From SIG607 sp045605385 (GTDB taxonomy: Bacteria; Bacillota; Clostridia; Oscillospirales; Acutalibacteraceae), in contig JAZUPW010000024.1 of NCBI GenBank assembly GCA_045605385.1, positions 1-43,128 on the forward strand: a stretch of DNA of 43,128 nt, read 5' to 3'. This document shows, in pieces, positions 25,160 through 33,288 of this stretch. Positions within the stretch are counted from its first letter, which is position 1; each line of letters begins with the position of its first letter. The notes beneath the pieces are model-generated. The model made no database searches, had not been told where the DNA came from, and was given only the letters and a program-made list of their open reading frames with translations. The position numbers and the translations under genes are program-made.

Positions 25160-26011
25160 TTACATATTCAAAAGTATTCCCGCAATAAGACCTAAAACAC
25201 AGGCAACCAATTTCTTTTTTGAAAACTTTTCACGGAAGAAAATAACCGATATTATACAGGTCCCCACCAAAGAAAAAGAACTTGACATAGGGTAATAAAC
25301 TGCGGTAGGAATCATTCCTAAGATAATAAGATTTAAAAAATTACAAACACCGTTTATAGCGCCTCGCGGTATGCCGTATAGTAGTGATTGTTTCCATTCG
25401 TGGCGTAAATTTTTCCTTCCAAGCACCCCTGCAACCAAAAATACAACTATTAAAGGCAACATTGAATAAACCATAAAAAGGTTATCGTAAACAGCGCCAA
25501 AGCGTATTTGCTGTAGTTTTAAAACAATTACGGCAACACCATTGCACACAAACGAAACAATAACCCAAAATAGCCATTTAAAGGAAAAACTGCCGTCTTC
25601 TTTGCCTGAATTGTTAAGTATGTATATAGAAATACAGGTTAGTGCAAAACCTATATACCAAAGCACACCCACACTTTCGTGCAGAAAGAATACACCGAAA
25701 AGGGTAGGAATTGTAATGGAATAGGAATGTATAAGCATTGTAGTTGCATAAAGACCTTCTTTAAGCGCCAATACACTGGCAACCATAGTTCCCGCATAGC
25801 AAAGTGTAAAAAAGAATGCGTAAATTATAAGTTCTTTTACAAATATAATTTTAAATCCAATACAAATTAAAAAATAAACTGCACTGCCTAAAATTGTGGC
25901 AGAACTAAACAGCCATAGGTTAAAATGCTTTGCTTTAATATCATATTGCTTAGAGAAAAAATTTTCAAACGGACCTAAAATAATTTGAATTATCATTAAA
26001 AGAATGTGCAT
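25160..26011 (-). CDS. EamA/DMT family transporter
   Basis: A 283-residue membrane protein with ten predicted hydrophobic segments in two EamA halves. Telling features are ALKEGLYATTMLIHSYSITIPTLFGVFFLHE in the first half and MIPTAVYYPMSSSFSLVGTCIISVIFFREKFSKKK in the second. EamA proteins export or import small metabolites or sugars. GAGGT precedes the ATG. It is divergent from the AraC gene at 26151 and shares its control region, including an operator-like 39-mer also found upstream of the glycosidase-like gene. Confidence 0.88.
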   Translation of the reverse strand: MHILLMIIQIILGPFENFFSKQYDIKAKHFNLWLFSSATILGSAVYFLICIGFKIIFVKELIIYAFFFTLCYAGTMVASVLALKEGLYATTMLIHSYSITIPTLFGVFFLHESVGVLWYIGFALTCISIYILNNSGKEDGSFSFKWLFWVIVSFVCNGVAVIVLKLQQIRFGAVYDNLFMVYSMLPLIVVFLVAGVLGRKNLRHEWKQSLLYGIPRGAINGVCNFLNLIILGMIPTAVYYPMSSSFSLVGTCIISVIFFREKFSKKKLVACVLGLIAGILLNM

Positions 26012-26071
26012 TTTTTATTACCTCAATTGTTGTTTTAAATTTTTATTGCAGTGCAACATTGTTTGTGGTAA

Positions 26072-26078
26072 TATAATA
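26072..26078. promoter_or_regulatory. Overlapping -10 elements of EamA and AraC promoters
   Basis: The plus strand reads TATAAT at 26072-26077 (AraC gene). The minus strand reads TATTAT at 26073-26078 (EamA gene). The two cannot be used by polymerase at once. Confidence 0.5.
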
Positions 26079-26096
26079 TCACATTATTTTTTATAT

Positions 26097-26135
26097 GAAA
26101 ACGCAAAAACAGCCCAAAAACCTATGATTTCAGAC
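26097..26135. promoter_or_regulatory. Operator-like 39-mer, copy 1 (EamA/AraC)
   Basis: Begins GAAAAC, contains AAAAACCT and ends TCAGAC. It agrees with 29196-29234 at 31 of 39 positions. On the minus strand it ends 15 bases before TGATAT in both promoters. It lies upstream of the EamA promoter, where an AraC activator would bind, and in the leader of the AraC gene, where binding would repress. Confidence 0.65.
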
Positions 26136-26150
26136 GAGGAGTGCTACGCT

Positions 26151-27035
26151 ATGTCGGGATATTTTTCTTATTGTCGCGATGAAAGTATTTTTATTAAGGA
26201 ATTTTACTCTGTTCAAGAAGTATATATGCCCGAAAAACATAGATCGGGAAGGGAATGTTACGACTTTTGGGAAATGGTATACGTGGTAGACGGAGAATTA
26301 AATACCAACTCAGGAAACGCGTTTTACAGTTTGAAAAAAGGTTCTTTAATTCTTTTTGAACCGTTTAAATTCCATACGCTCGACGTGGCCGAGAATAATT
26401 TTGCCGAATTATTTATTATGTCCTTTAATATTACAGGTCCTGCTATAAGCAAATTAAAACAACTTCCGCTATATTTAGATGAAAAACAGCAATATGATAT
26501 GCAGCGTATTATTAATTTGTGTACCGACCAAATTCCGTTTGGCTGTAAAAAATTGTGCGATAAAGAGAGTAACTTTAACTTTGTTACATATCATCAGATC
26601 TTTCTTGAAAAACCGCTGTTTTTACCAAAACTGTGTGTATTAACAGAGTTTTTACTGCTTAACCTTTGTGATCTGTCGGCTTCAAAAATTCCTTCAATAA
26701 CCAACTATGAAACTATAACGTTTTTTGCTATTACTGAAAATATGAAACAGCATAAAAGTAAGTTTTTTACCATTGAAGAACTTGCCAAAATGCAAAACAT
26801 AAGCCCAACTACCGCTAAGAATCTTATAAAGAAATACTCTGGGCTGTCTTTGCACAAGTATTACTTGGGACTTAAAATTTCTCAGGCAATCGGGCTGTTC
26901 AGAAAAGGATATAATATTATAGGTGCATCGCAAGAACTTGGATTTTGTAATCCTAATTATTTCAGTACGGTGTTCAAACGCCAAACAGGGGAAACTCCTT
27001 CTGAATATATAAACAAATTAAAAGAAATTTTATAA
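26151..27035 (+). CDS. AraC family transcriptional regulator (cupin sensor)
   Basis: A 294-residue regulator with a cupin pocket (about residues 22-100; ECYDFWEMVYVVDGEL, LILFEPFKFH). The C-terminal double helix-turn-helix runs from about 195 to 290, ending FKRQTGETPSEYINK. ATG 26151 is chosen because AGGAG (26137-26141) fits it; the frame is open upstream to 26004 through the promoter. It is divergent from EamA and convergent with the glycosidase-like gene, one base apart. Both of those have a matching operator-like sequence, so they are the likely targets. Confidence 0.92.
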   Translation: MSGYFSYCRDESIFIKEFYSVQEVYMPEKHRSGRECYDFWEMVYVVDGELNTNSGNAFYSLKKGSLILFEPFKFHTLDVAENNFAELFIMSFNITGPAISKLKQLPLYLDEKQQYDMQRIINLCTDQIPFGCKKLCDKESNFNFVTYHQIFLEKPLFLPKLCVLTEFLLLNLCDLSASKIPSITNYETITFFAITENMKQHKSKFFTIEELAKMQNISPTTAKNLIKKYSGLSLHKYYLGLKISQAIGLFRKGYNIIGASQELGFCNPNYFSTVFKRQTGETPSEYINKLKEIL

Positions 27036-27036
27036 C

Positions 27037-29136
27037 TTAATATATATATTCTTTATTTGGCTCTAAGGTGCATATTTGCGGAATTGCAGAAGAAAAACAG
27101 TTGTTTACTTTTATACTTATATCTAAGGCTTTTTCGCTGTTATTACACAGTTTAAGGCTTTTTAGTATGCCGTTTTCAACTTTAAGGCTTACCGTAATGC
27201 CGTTTTCCATACAAATGCCTTCACAACTAAAATTCTGCCATTCATCGCTAATACCGTAGCAAAGGCGAAGTTCACTGCCGTGAATATGGGCAAAGGCATC
27301 GTGTATTGCCCATACTGCAAGTGCGTGGGCAGAAGTATACCAATAATTTATAGGCATACCGTCTATGCGGATTTTTTCGGGCAAGGCACCAAGCGAAGTT
27401 GCGCCAAGGGTAAGGTCGTTAATAAATTGCATAGCCTCTGCGTGTCTGCCTTCGTGGCTGTAGCAAATAGCAGCTCTTCCAACTATCCAAGGCCAATGAC
27501 GGTAAACCTCGTGAGGCTGACCAAAATCATATCCCCAAGCTGTTTTACCCTTTTCAAGAGCCTTCTCAACGCTAATAAAAGGTATTCCTTTTGGTAAAGA
27601 ATAAATATAAAAATCAGTCTGCATTCCCGCAAGAAATTCTGCATTTTTAAACGGTAACAAAACACCGTCTTCGGTATAATTTTGTTCTATGCCCTCTAAA
27701 ACCTCTTCACCTACAGCATAAACACTTTTGTCACCAAGCATATCTGAAATAGCAAATAAAGCTTGAGTTAAAGCAATAACTGTAAAAGAATCTGCCTCAA
27801 CGTCAAACCCTGCTTCATTACCTGCTTTTACGTTAATCAAGCGATATCTTCCGTTCACTTTTTTCAAAAGATGCTTTTCTATAAATAAATACGTTTGTCT
27901 TAATATGTAAGCGAGTCTTTCGTCAGTTTTTTGTACACCGTATTTCCAAACAGCATATCTGTTTATAATTTCATTACATAAATAAACAGGTTTTACGTTT
28001 AAAAAGAATTCAGTTATACTCCAATGGATATATCCAAAATTACCAAAGCAGTCTGTCCAACCTGTAAAGGATATTCCGGACAAACCTGCTTTTTTTAATG
28101 CCTCTTCACTAATATCAGCCTGAGCATCAAAAAATTTCGTTATACCGTTTATAACGTCTTTATCTCCAGAAGTCAGTAACGCTATAATATCAAAATAAGC
28201 GTCGTAACTACAGTAAATACCACCGCCCCATAAATACGGTTGTATTCCTAAAAGCACAGCTCCGCTTTGACGGTTTTGGCTACCTTGTATAACGTATCGG
28301 CTCATATCATAAACCTGCTGAAGCTTATCATCAGGCAAAGTAACACTCGTACATCCTGTGCGCTTTTTATACTGTTCAACGTAACTTGTCTTTAAAGCAT
28401 TATAACCTTTTTTTGCTAAATCTAATCTACTATTAAAATCTGCTTCTAAGTTTTCACTTTCGGTAGAATCCAAACAAATCAAAACTCTCGAAACAGTTGT
28501 TCCAACCTTAACGTTATGATAAGTTCCGTCACAACTGAACTTACTGTTGTTAATATATATATCGTCAAACGTATACTCAGTAACTAAAGCACCTACACCG
28601 TTTGCTAAATCTAAATCATAAGAAAAACTAAATCCGTAGTTTTCCTCTTTTCCAAAGATAGTGGGTAAAAATTTTAACTTTGAATCTCTGTAAGCGCTTA
28701 TAGGTGCGCCGATTCTGAACCCAAGATTAACATTCCAATCATCTGGGCAATCAGTAACAGTAAGTTTTTCGCACCAAAGGCCGTCATCATTCAAAAAACT
28801 TTCAACAGAAATTTTTAGTTTCTTTTGAAAAACTAAATCAGTATATAAAACCCCATTTTTAGCATCAAGCCATTGTTCGTAACTGTCAGGCTCACAAGGA
28901 CCTCCAAATAAACCAATCTGAAAACCCGCACGTATAATTTGACGTATACACTCTGCTTCTGAACTTCTTGTTGAAGCTTTGTACCAACCTGTAGCTGCAC
29001 CTAACGTCTGCTCAAAATGCGTGTGTCCGCTTTGGGAACAGAAGTTGCTTCCGCTGTAATCAATCAAAATACCGTCCTGACCGTTGGATAACAACATAGG
29101 GTAATAAGGTTCTTTAGAAAAAGGTGTTGCTTTCAT
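27037..29136 (-). CDS. Putative cytoplasmic (alpha/alpha)6 glycosidase
   Basis: A 699-residue protein without signal peptide. The N-terminal ~250 residues are beta-rich. The middle and C-terminal parts have helical repeats with aromatic acid motifs of six-hairpin glycosidases (GIQPYLWGGGIYCSYDAYFD, FGQPHEVYRHWPWIVGRAAI, LPEKIRIDGMPINYWYTSAHALAVWAI). This suggests a GH15/GH65/GH95-like clan enzyme, but I cannot assign a family or certain catalytic acids. AAGGAG precedes the ATG. Together with EamA and AraC it would form a small regulon for an internalised oligosaccharide. Confidence 0.7.
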   Translation of the reverse strand: MKATPFSKEPYYPMLLSNGQDGILIDYSGSNFCSQSGHTHFEQTLGAATGWYKASTRSSEAECIRQIIRAGFQIGLFGGPCEPDSYEQWLDAKNGVLYTDLVFQKKLKISVESFLNDDGLWCEKLTVTDCPDDWNVNLGFRIGAPISAYRDSKLKFLPTIFGKEENYGFSFSYDLDLANGVGALVTEYTFDDIYINNSKFSCDGTYHNVKVGTTVSRVLICLDSTESENLEADFNSRLDLAKKGYNALKTSYVEQYKKRTGCTSVTLPDDKLQQVYDMSRYVIQGSQNRQSGAVLLGIQPYLWGGGIYCSYDAYFDIIALLTSGDKDVINGITKFFDAQADISEEALKKAGLSGISFTGWTDCFGNFGYIHWSITEFFLNVKPVYLCNEIINRYAVWKYGVQKTDERLAYILRQTYLFIEKHLLKKVNGRYRLINVKAGNEAGFDVEADSFTVIALTQALFAISDMLGDKSVYAVGEEVLEGIEQNYTEDGVLLPFKNAEFLAGMQTDFYIYSLPKGIPFISVEKALEKGKTAWGYDFGQPHEVYRHWPWIVGRAAICYSHEGRHAEAMQFINDLTLGATSLGALPEKIRIDGMPINYWYTSAHALAVWAIHDAFAHIHGSELRLCYGISDEWQNFSCEGICMENGITVSLKVENGILKSLKLCNNSEKALDISIKVNNCFSSAIPQICTLEPNKEYIY

Positions 29137-29171
29137 TATCGCTTCTCCTTTTATAATAAATCATCAATTAT

Positions 29172-29234
29172 AATATATCATAACAGATTTAGCACGAAAA
29201 CACAAATACGGGCAAAAAACCTTTGAAATCAGAC
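29172..29234 (-). promoter_or_regulatory. Glycosidase promoter with operator-like 39-mer, copy 2
   Basis: The 39-mer at 29196-29234 matches 26097-26135 at 31 of 39 positions. On the minus strand it is followed after 15 bases by TGATATATTATAAT, which holds the -10 candidates. The same spacing occurs before the EamA gene. Confidence 0.65.
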
Positions 29235-29243
29235 AGAATAAAA

Positions 29244-29265
29244 AACCGTCTCGAAAGAGACGGTT
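29244..29265 (-). terminator. Terminator after tRNA-Arg and tRNA-like element
   Basis: A perfect 9-bp stem (29244-29252 with 29257-29265), loop TTTC on the minus strand, followed there by a T run. Confidence 0.85.
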
Positions 29266-29273
29266 AATAATTT

Positions 29274-29338
29274 TGGTATGGCGGTGGGGAGCGATCCCCA
29301 CTTTACAATCGCCCACGTGTGAATACGAGTTACGCCAT
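29274..29338 (-). ncRNA. tRNA-like structured element of unknown nature
   Basis: Minus strand, 49 bases after tRNA-Arg and before a terminator. Outer arms ATGGCG and CGCCAT pair, an inner hairpin GTGGGGA-TCGC-TCCCCAC lies next to the 3' arm, and the end is ACCA. That looks like acceptor stem, T-arm and CCA. But the element is only 65 bases, lacks TTCRANY in the loop, and no D-arm or anticodon stem can be drawn. It is either a decayed tRNA or another small RNA. Confidence 0.4.
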
Positions 29339-29387
29339 CTTTGCAATCAACAAATACTAAGTTCACACACAATTAATGTTGACAGCC

Positions 29388-29462
29388 TGGCACCCACAGT
29401 AGGAATCGAACCTACAACTAGCCCTTAGGAGGGGCTTGTTATATCCATTTAACTATGTGGGC
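29388..29462 (-). tRNA. tRNA-Arg (anticodon CCT)
   Basis: A complete 75-base cloverleaf with encoded CCA. The acceptor is GCCCACA/TGTGGGT and the discriminator is G. The D-stem is GTTA/TAAC. The anticodon stem is AGCCC/GGGCT with loop CTCCTAA, giving anticodon CCT for AGG codons. The T-arm is GTAGG-TTCGATT-CCTAC. Confidence 0.95.
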
Positions 29463-29516
29463 ATATTGTTTTAATATGATAAATCATATTTAAACTTTTG
29501 TCAATGAAATTAAAGT

Positions 29517-30011
29517 TTATTTTTTCAGAAGTCTTTTAAGTATTCTTTCAAAAACGGGGAAGAAGAAAAGCGCAATTACACAAACAACAAGTTCGCCTGC
29601 GCCAACACAAGCCGCAAGTGTTAAAAAGGATTTTAAGGTAACAACGCCGCTGTAAAGGCATAACTGAGCGCCAATAATTACAGCGTTAAAGAAAACAGGT
29701 GTTGCGGCAGAAAGAACAGGGAAGTTTTTTATGCGTATATCTTTAAAATACCAAGCCGTAAGGGCAGCAAGAAGTGTTGCCGTTGTCCCAAACACACAGT
29801 CAAGCGGCATAAAGGAAGCAAAGTTCGCAATTAAGCAACCAACGGTAAGTCCGGGTATTGCGGCAGGGGTTATAGCGGCCAATATTGTAAGTACTTCGGA
29901 AATACGAAACTGTACTTGCCCGAAAGAAAGGGGATTAACAAATGTAAGCGCGGCATAAAGCGCTGCTATTGATGCCGATAATACCAAAGTTTGTATTTTT
30001 TTACTTTTCAT
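29517..30011 (-). CDS. queT: QueT family queuosine-precursor transporter
   Basis: A 164-residue membrane protein with about five hydrophobic segments and the QueT signature (ALYAALTFVNPLSFGQVQFRISEVLTILA, then GCLIANF and PLDCVFGT). QueT proteins are thought to be substrate components of an energy-coupling-factor transporter for preQ0/preQ1 or queuine. AGAGGAA precedes the ATG. No preQ1 riboswitch is seen. Upstream is only a terminator hairpin, about 23 bases away, so expression probably depends on readthrough from the ferredoxin gene. Confidence 0.9.
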   Translation of the reverse strand: MKSKKIQTLVLSASIAALYAALTFVNPLSFGQVQFRISEVLTILAAITPAAIPGLTVGCLIANFASFMPLDCVFGTTATLLAALTAWYFKDIRIKNFPVLSAATPVFFNAVIIGAQLCLYSGVVTLKSFLTLAACVGAGELVVCVIALFFFPVFERILKRLLKK

Positions 30012-30033
30012 AAATTCCTCTCTTTAAAAAACT

Positions 30034-30058
30034 AAAGCCCGACGTTAAGTCGGGCTTT
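30034..30058 (-). terminator. Terminator or attenuator between ferredoxin and queT
   Basis: A perfect 10-bp stem AAAGCCCGAC/GTCGGGCTTT (30034-30043 with 30049-30058), loop 30044-30048, followed on the minus strand by TTTAGTTTTTT. Confidence 0.8.
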
Positions 30059-30072
30059 GTAAGTACCGAAAA

Positions 30073-30240
30073 TTATTCGGAGATAGCCTCAACGGGACAA
30101 GCTGCTGCGCAAGCGCCGCAATCAACGCAAACGTCTTCTTTGATCTCGTAATGCTCATCGCCTTCAACAATTGCTTCTACCGGACAACCGGGAGCGCAAG
30201 TGCCGCAGCTGATGCATTCGTCAGAAATTTTGTAAGCCAT
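30073..30240 (-). CDS. Two-cluster [4Fe-4S] ferredoxin
   Basis: A 55-residue clostridial ferredoxin, a small soluble electron carrier. It has two classic cluster motifs: CISCGTCAPGCP near residues 9-20 and CVDCGACAAACP near 38-49. In each, three cysteines bind one cluster and the last binds the other. GGGAGG lies 8 bases before the ATG, and a terminator follows the stop. Its small size hides it from length-filtered gene calls. Confidence 0.95.
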   Translation of the reverse strand: MAYKISDECISCGTCAPGCPVEAIVEGDEHYEIKEDVCVDCGACAAACPVEAISE

Positions 30241-30355
30241 TCAAAACACCTCCCATTAGGTTTTGATAATAAATTAAGTACATAGCAAACTACATTTGCT
30301 AAATACTATTGTACTACAAAAAAATAAAAATGCAAGTAATTTTTATTGTTATTAA

Positions 30356-31210
30356 CTATTCTTGCGGGTTTTGGTCGTTTTCTGTTGGTTTTTTACCCTT
30401 AGAACGGCTTATTAAGGTTACTTTATTACGGTGAGTTTTAAAGGGGGCTGCTTCGGAATCGTTAAGTTTTACAAACAGATTACCCGTTATAACATTCACG
30501 TCGGTTACCACACCTATTCCTTCATCGGTTTTAACTGTTGCGCCAACGTTAGGGGTCTTTTTTAGCAGATATTCATAAGAGTTCTGTTCGTATTTTAGGC
30601 AACACATAAGTCTTCCGCAAGTGCCCGAAATTTTAGCAGGGTTTAGTGAAAGCCCTTGTTCTTTTGCCATTTTAATTGAAACAGGCTGAAAGGCATCCAA
30701 AAAGCGGCTGCAACAGAAAGGCTGACCGCATATACCAAGACCGCCTAACATTCTTGCTTCATCTCTTACACCAATCTGACGCAGTTCTATTCTTGTATGA
30801 AGTGTTGCCGCAAGGTCTTTTACAAGTTCGCGGAAATCAACTCTGCCGTCAGAAGTGAAAAAGAATATTATTTTAGAACCGTCAAAAGAATACTGGGCAT
30901 CGGTAAGTTTCATATCAAGCCCGTGCTTTACTACCTTTTCTTCACATATTTTAAAGGCATCGCGCGCTTTTGCGCGGTTTTCTTTCATACGTGCAATATC
31001 CTTTTCGGTTGCTTTTCTAAGCGCCTTTTTTAACGGTTTTACAATATCTTCATCGTTTACTTCGTGATTTTTTTCGCTTACAATCGCACACTCTGTTCCT
31101 TGCGCGGTTTCAACAATAACGTGGTCGCCGTTTGCATACTCAACACCGTCGGGCGAAAAGTAATATGCGGCGCCGTCTAATTTGAATTTCACGGAAATTA
31201 CTTCGGTCAT
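30356..31210 (-). CDS. ricT: RicT (YaaT) Fe-S regulatory protein, PSP1 domain
   Basis: A 284-residue PSP1-domain protein. In Bacillus, RicT joins RicA and RicF in an Fe-S complex that speeds RNase Y-dependent mRNA maturation and affects sporulation and competence. Visible signatures are RIELRQIGVRDEARMLGG (about 140-157), then the cysteine sets GICGQPFCCS and GTCGRLMCC. AAGGAG precedes the ATG. It follows holB by 27 bases, the conserved Firmicute order holB-yaaT. Confidence 0.94.
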   Translation of the reverse strand: MTEVISVKFKLDGAAYYFSPDGVEYANGDHVIVETAQGTECAIVSEKNHEVNDEDIVKPLKKALRKATEKDIARMKENRAKARDAFKICEEKVVKHGLDMKLTDAQYSFDGSKIIFFFTSDGRVDFRELVKDLAATLHTRIELRQIGVRDEARMLGGLGICGQPFCCSRFLDAFQPVSIKMAKEQGLSLNPAKISGTCGRLMCCLKYEQNSYEYLLKKTPNVGATVKTDEGIGVVTDVNVITGNLFVKLNDSEAAPFKTHRNKVTLISRSKGKKPTENDQNPQE

Positions 31211-31237
31211 AAATTTCTCCTTAAATTGTCTTATAGG

Positions 31238-32164
31238 TTATTTACAGTCATAATATCTGTATGCTGCATTTGTAAACAAAAGCGGCAGATTAATATTGGT
31301 TTTAAGTGGCAACAGCAATGAATCTGTAATATCTATAAGTTTTACAATATATTTTGTTTTTGCTTTATCGCTTAGTTCTTCTTTTAAAGTTTTAGAAAAA
31401 AGGTATTTAAGTTCATAAATAAAGCGATCAGCGTTTACGCGGTCTTTTTCAAACTGCGTTGTAATTTTAAGCATTTCGTAAATATCACGCTTAAAAACGG
31501 CTTTTGCGTAAGTTTCGGCAGTTTGCCTTATTGTATCGTTTTCGTCTTTAGAAAGCAATTTTAAGGCGCGTCCGATATTGCCGTTGGCAAGACTTACCGC
31601 TCTTTTGATTTCCTCGCTGTCAGCAGAACAGTTGCTTTGCAAATATTCAGCGGCAATTTTTGGCGTAACATCCGAAAGGGAATATACAATACATCTTGAA
31701 ATAACGGTATCAAGCAATGAAGAAACATTATTGCACAAAAATACAAACACTGCGTTTCCGGGCGGTTCTTCCAAAACTTTCAAAAGAGTATTTTGTGATT
31801 GCGCATTTAGTGTTTCGGCACGGTCAATTAAAAACACGCTTGATTCCGACATCTGCGGTTTTTGATAAGCACGTATACGTAATTCTCTTATCTGGTCTAC
31901 CGTTATGTTCTTCTTTTTTGGCTCAGGTTCTACACAGTATAAATCGGGATGCGAACCAACGTCGACAAGATGACATTGTTTGCAGTTGTTACAAGGAACG
32001 TTTTCTTCAAGACAAAGTACCGCCTTTGCAATAAACTTTGCAAGAGTGGTTTTGCCGAGTCCCGATTCTCCCTCAATAATAATTGCGTGAGGAACACGTT
32101 TAGAATCTATAGCGCTTAAAAGAGCGTTTTTTATTTTTTCATTCCCAACAAGCGGAAACATCAT
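31238..32164 (-). CDS. holB: DNA polymerase III subunit delta'
   Basis: A 308-residue clamp-loader subunit. It has the P-loop EGESGLGKTTLA (about 29-40), the zinc module CNNCKQCHLVDVGSHPD, the DExx-like box VFLIDRAETL and the sensor SRC motif (TVISRCIVY). The ATG at 32164 overlaps the trpS stop (ATGA), which supports this start over a longer reading to 32197. It lies between trpS and ricT in one transcription unit. Confidence 0.93.
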   Translation of the reverse strand: MMFPLVGNEKIKNALLSAIDSKRVPHAIIIEGESGLGKTTLAKFIAKAVLCLEENVPCNNCKQCHLVDVGSHPDLYCVEPEPKKKNITVDQIRELRIRAYQKPQMSESSVFLIDRAETLNAQSQNTLLKVLEEPPGNAVFVFLCNNVSSLLDTVISRCIVYSLSDVTPKIAAEYLQSNCSADSEEIKRAVSLANGNIGRALKLLSKDENDTIRQTAETYAKAVFKRDIYEMLKITTQFEKDRVNADRFIYELKYLFSKTLKEELSDKAKTKYIVKLIDITDSLLLPLKTNINLPLLFTNAAYRYYDCK

Positions 32165-33171
32165 AAAACAAAGCCAACCTTTTTCATAACTTTGCAAAGA
32201 GTTTTTCTTGCGGCATATTCTGCTTTCTGTGCGCCCTCATTATAAAGTGTTTCAAGCATCTTTTTATCCTTAATAAGTTCATCATAACGCTGTTTAACAG
32301 GGCAGAGCGCATCGGCAACGGTTTCGCCGACAGCCAATTTAAAGTCGCCGTAGCCTTTGCCTTCAAATTCTTTTTCAATTTCCGTCTGGCTTTTTCCTGT
32401 AACGGCAGAATAAATACCGATAAGGTTATTTATACCGTCTTTTCCGTCTCCTACGCAAATCTTCATTTCGCTGTCGGTTACGGCACGTTTGAACTTTCTT
32501 ACAATGGTATCTTTATCGTCAAGAATTGAAATAAATCCGTTAATATTCTCGTCAGATTTCGACATCTTCTTGGTGGGATCTGCAAGTGACATAACCTTTG
32601 CGCCTGTTTTAGCAATATAGGGTTCGGGAATAGTGAAAACGTCACCGTAAATGTGGTTAAAACGAATAGCAATATCACGCGCAATTTCAAGATGCTGTTT
32701 CTGGTCGGCTCCAACGGGCACGAAATCCGGCTTGTAAAGAAGTATATCAGCCGCCATTAAAGCAGGGTAAGAAAATAAACCAACGTTAATGTTGTCGGCA
32801 TGACGTGCAGATTTATCTTTAAACTGTGTCATACGTGAAAGTTCGCCGAACTGAGTGTAGCAGGAAAGAATCCACGAAAGTTGTGCGTGTTCGGGAACCT
32901 GCGATTGAATAAATACGGTAGATTTGTTTGTATCAATTCCGCAAGCAAGTAAAAGGGCATACATAGAAATAATTTGCTGACGCAGTTTTGCGGGTTCCTG
33001 ACGCACGGTAATAGCGTGTAGGTCGGCAACGGCAAAGGTACAATCAAAATCTTCCTGCATAGCAACCCAGTTTTTAAGAGCGCCTAAATAGTTGCCCAAA
33101 GTGGGTACACCGCTTGGCTGAATACAACTTAATACTTTTTTCTTTTGTTCTGTGCTGTTGATTTCACACAT
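32161..33171 (-). CDS. trpS: Tryptophan--tRNA ligase
   Basis: A 336-residue class I synthetase that charges tRNA-Trp. The HIGH-like PTLGNYLGAL is at about residues 19-28, ADLHAITV follows, and the KMSKS loop is exact (KKMSKSDEN, about 193-201). AGAGGTG precedes the ATG. It overlaps holB by four bases and starts the trpS-holB-ricT unit. No T-box is visible upstream, in contrast to pheS. Confidence 0.96.
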   Translation of the reverse strand: MCEINSTEQKKKVLSCIQPSGVPTLGNYLGALKNWVAMQEDFDCTFAVADLHAITVRQEPAKLRQQIISMYALLLACGIDTNKSTVFIQSQVPEHAQLSWILSCYTQFGELSRMTQFKDKSARHADNINVGLFSYPALMAADILLYKPDFVPVGADQKQHLEIARDIAIRFNHIYGDVFTIPEPYIAKTGAKVMSLADPTKKMSKSDENINGFISILDDKDTIVRKFKRAVTDSEMKICVGDGKDGINNLIGIYSAVTGKSQTEIEKEFEGKGYGDFKLAVGETVADALCPVKQRYDELIKDKKMLETLYNEGAQKAEYAARKTLCKVMKKVGFVL

Positions 33172-33253
33172 ATTTTAAACACCTCTGAGAAGCAGTATAT
33201 ATTATATCTATAATATTCTATCATAAAACTTTAAAATAAACAAGTATAAAAAA

Positions 33254-33280
33254 ACAGAGATGAAGGAAATTCATCTCTGT
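33254..33280 (-). terminator. Terminator of glyA
   Basis: A perfect 11-bp stem ACAGAGATGAA/TTCATCTCTGT (33254-33264 with 33270-33280), loop GGAAA on the plus strand. On the minus strand it is followed by a run of seven T. Confidence 0.85.
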
Positions 33281-33288
33281 AGTAAGAA

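Noticed and set aside
29274..29338. Functional tRNA-Tyr suggested by TTGTAAA in a loop-like position
   Set aside because: The bases flanking that heptamer cannot form a 5-bp anticodon stem, and the element is about 10 bases too short.
30012..30072. preQ1-I aptamer before queT
   Set aside because: The only structure is a perfect hairpin with a U run; the aptamer's conserved loop and A-rich tail pattern is absent.
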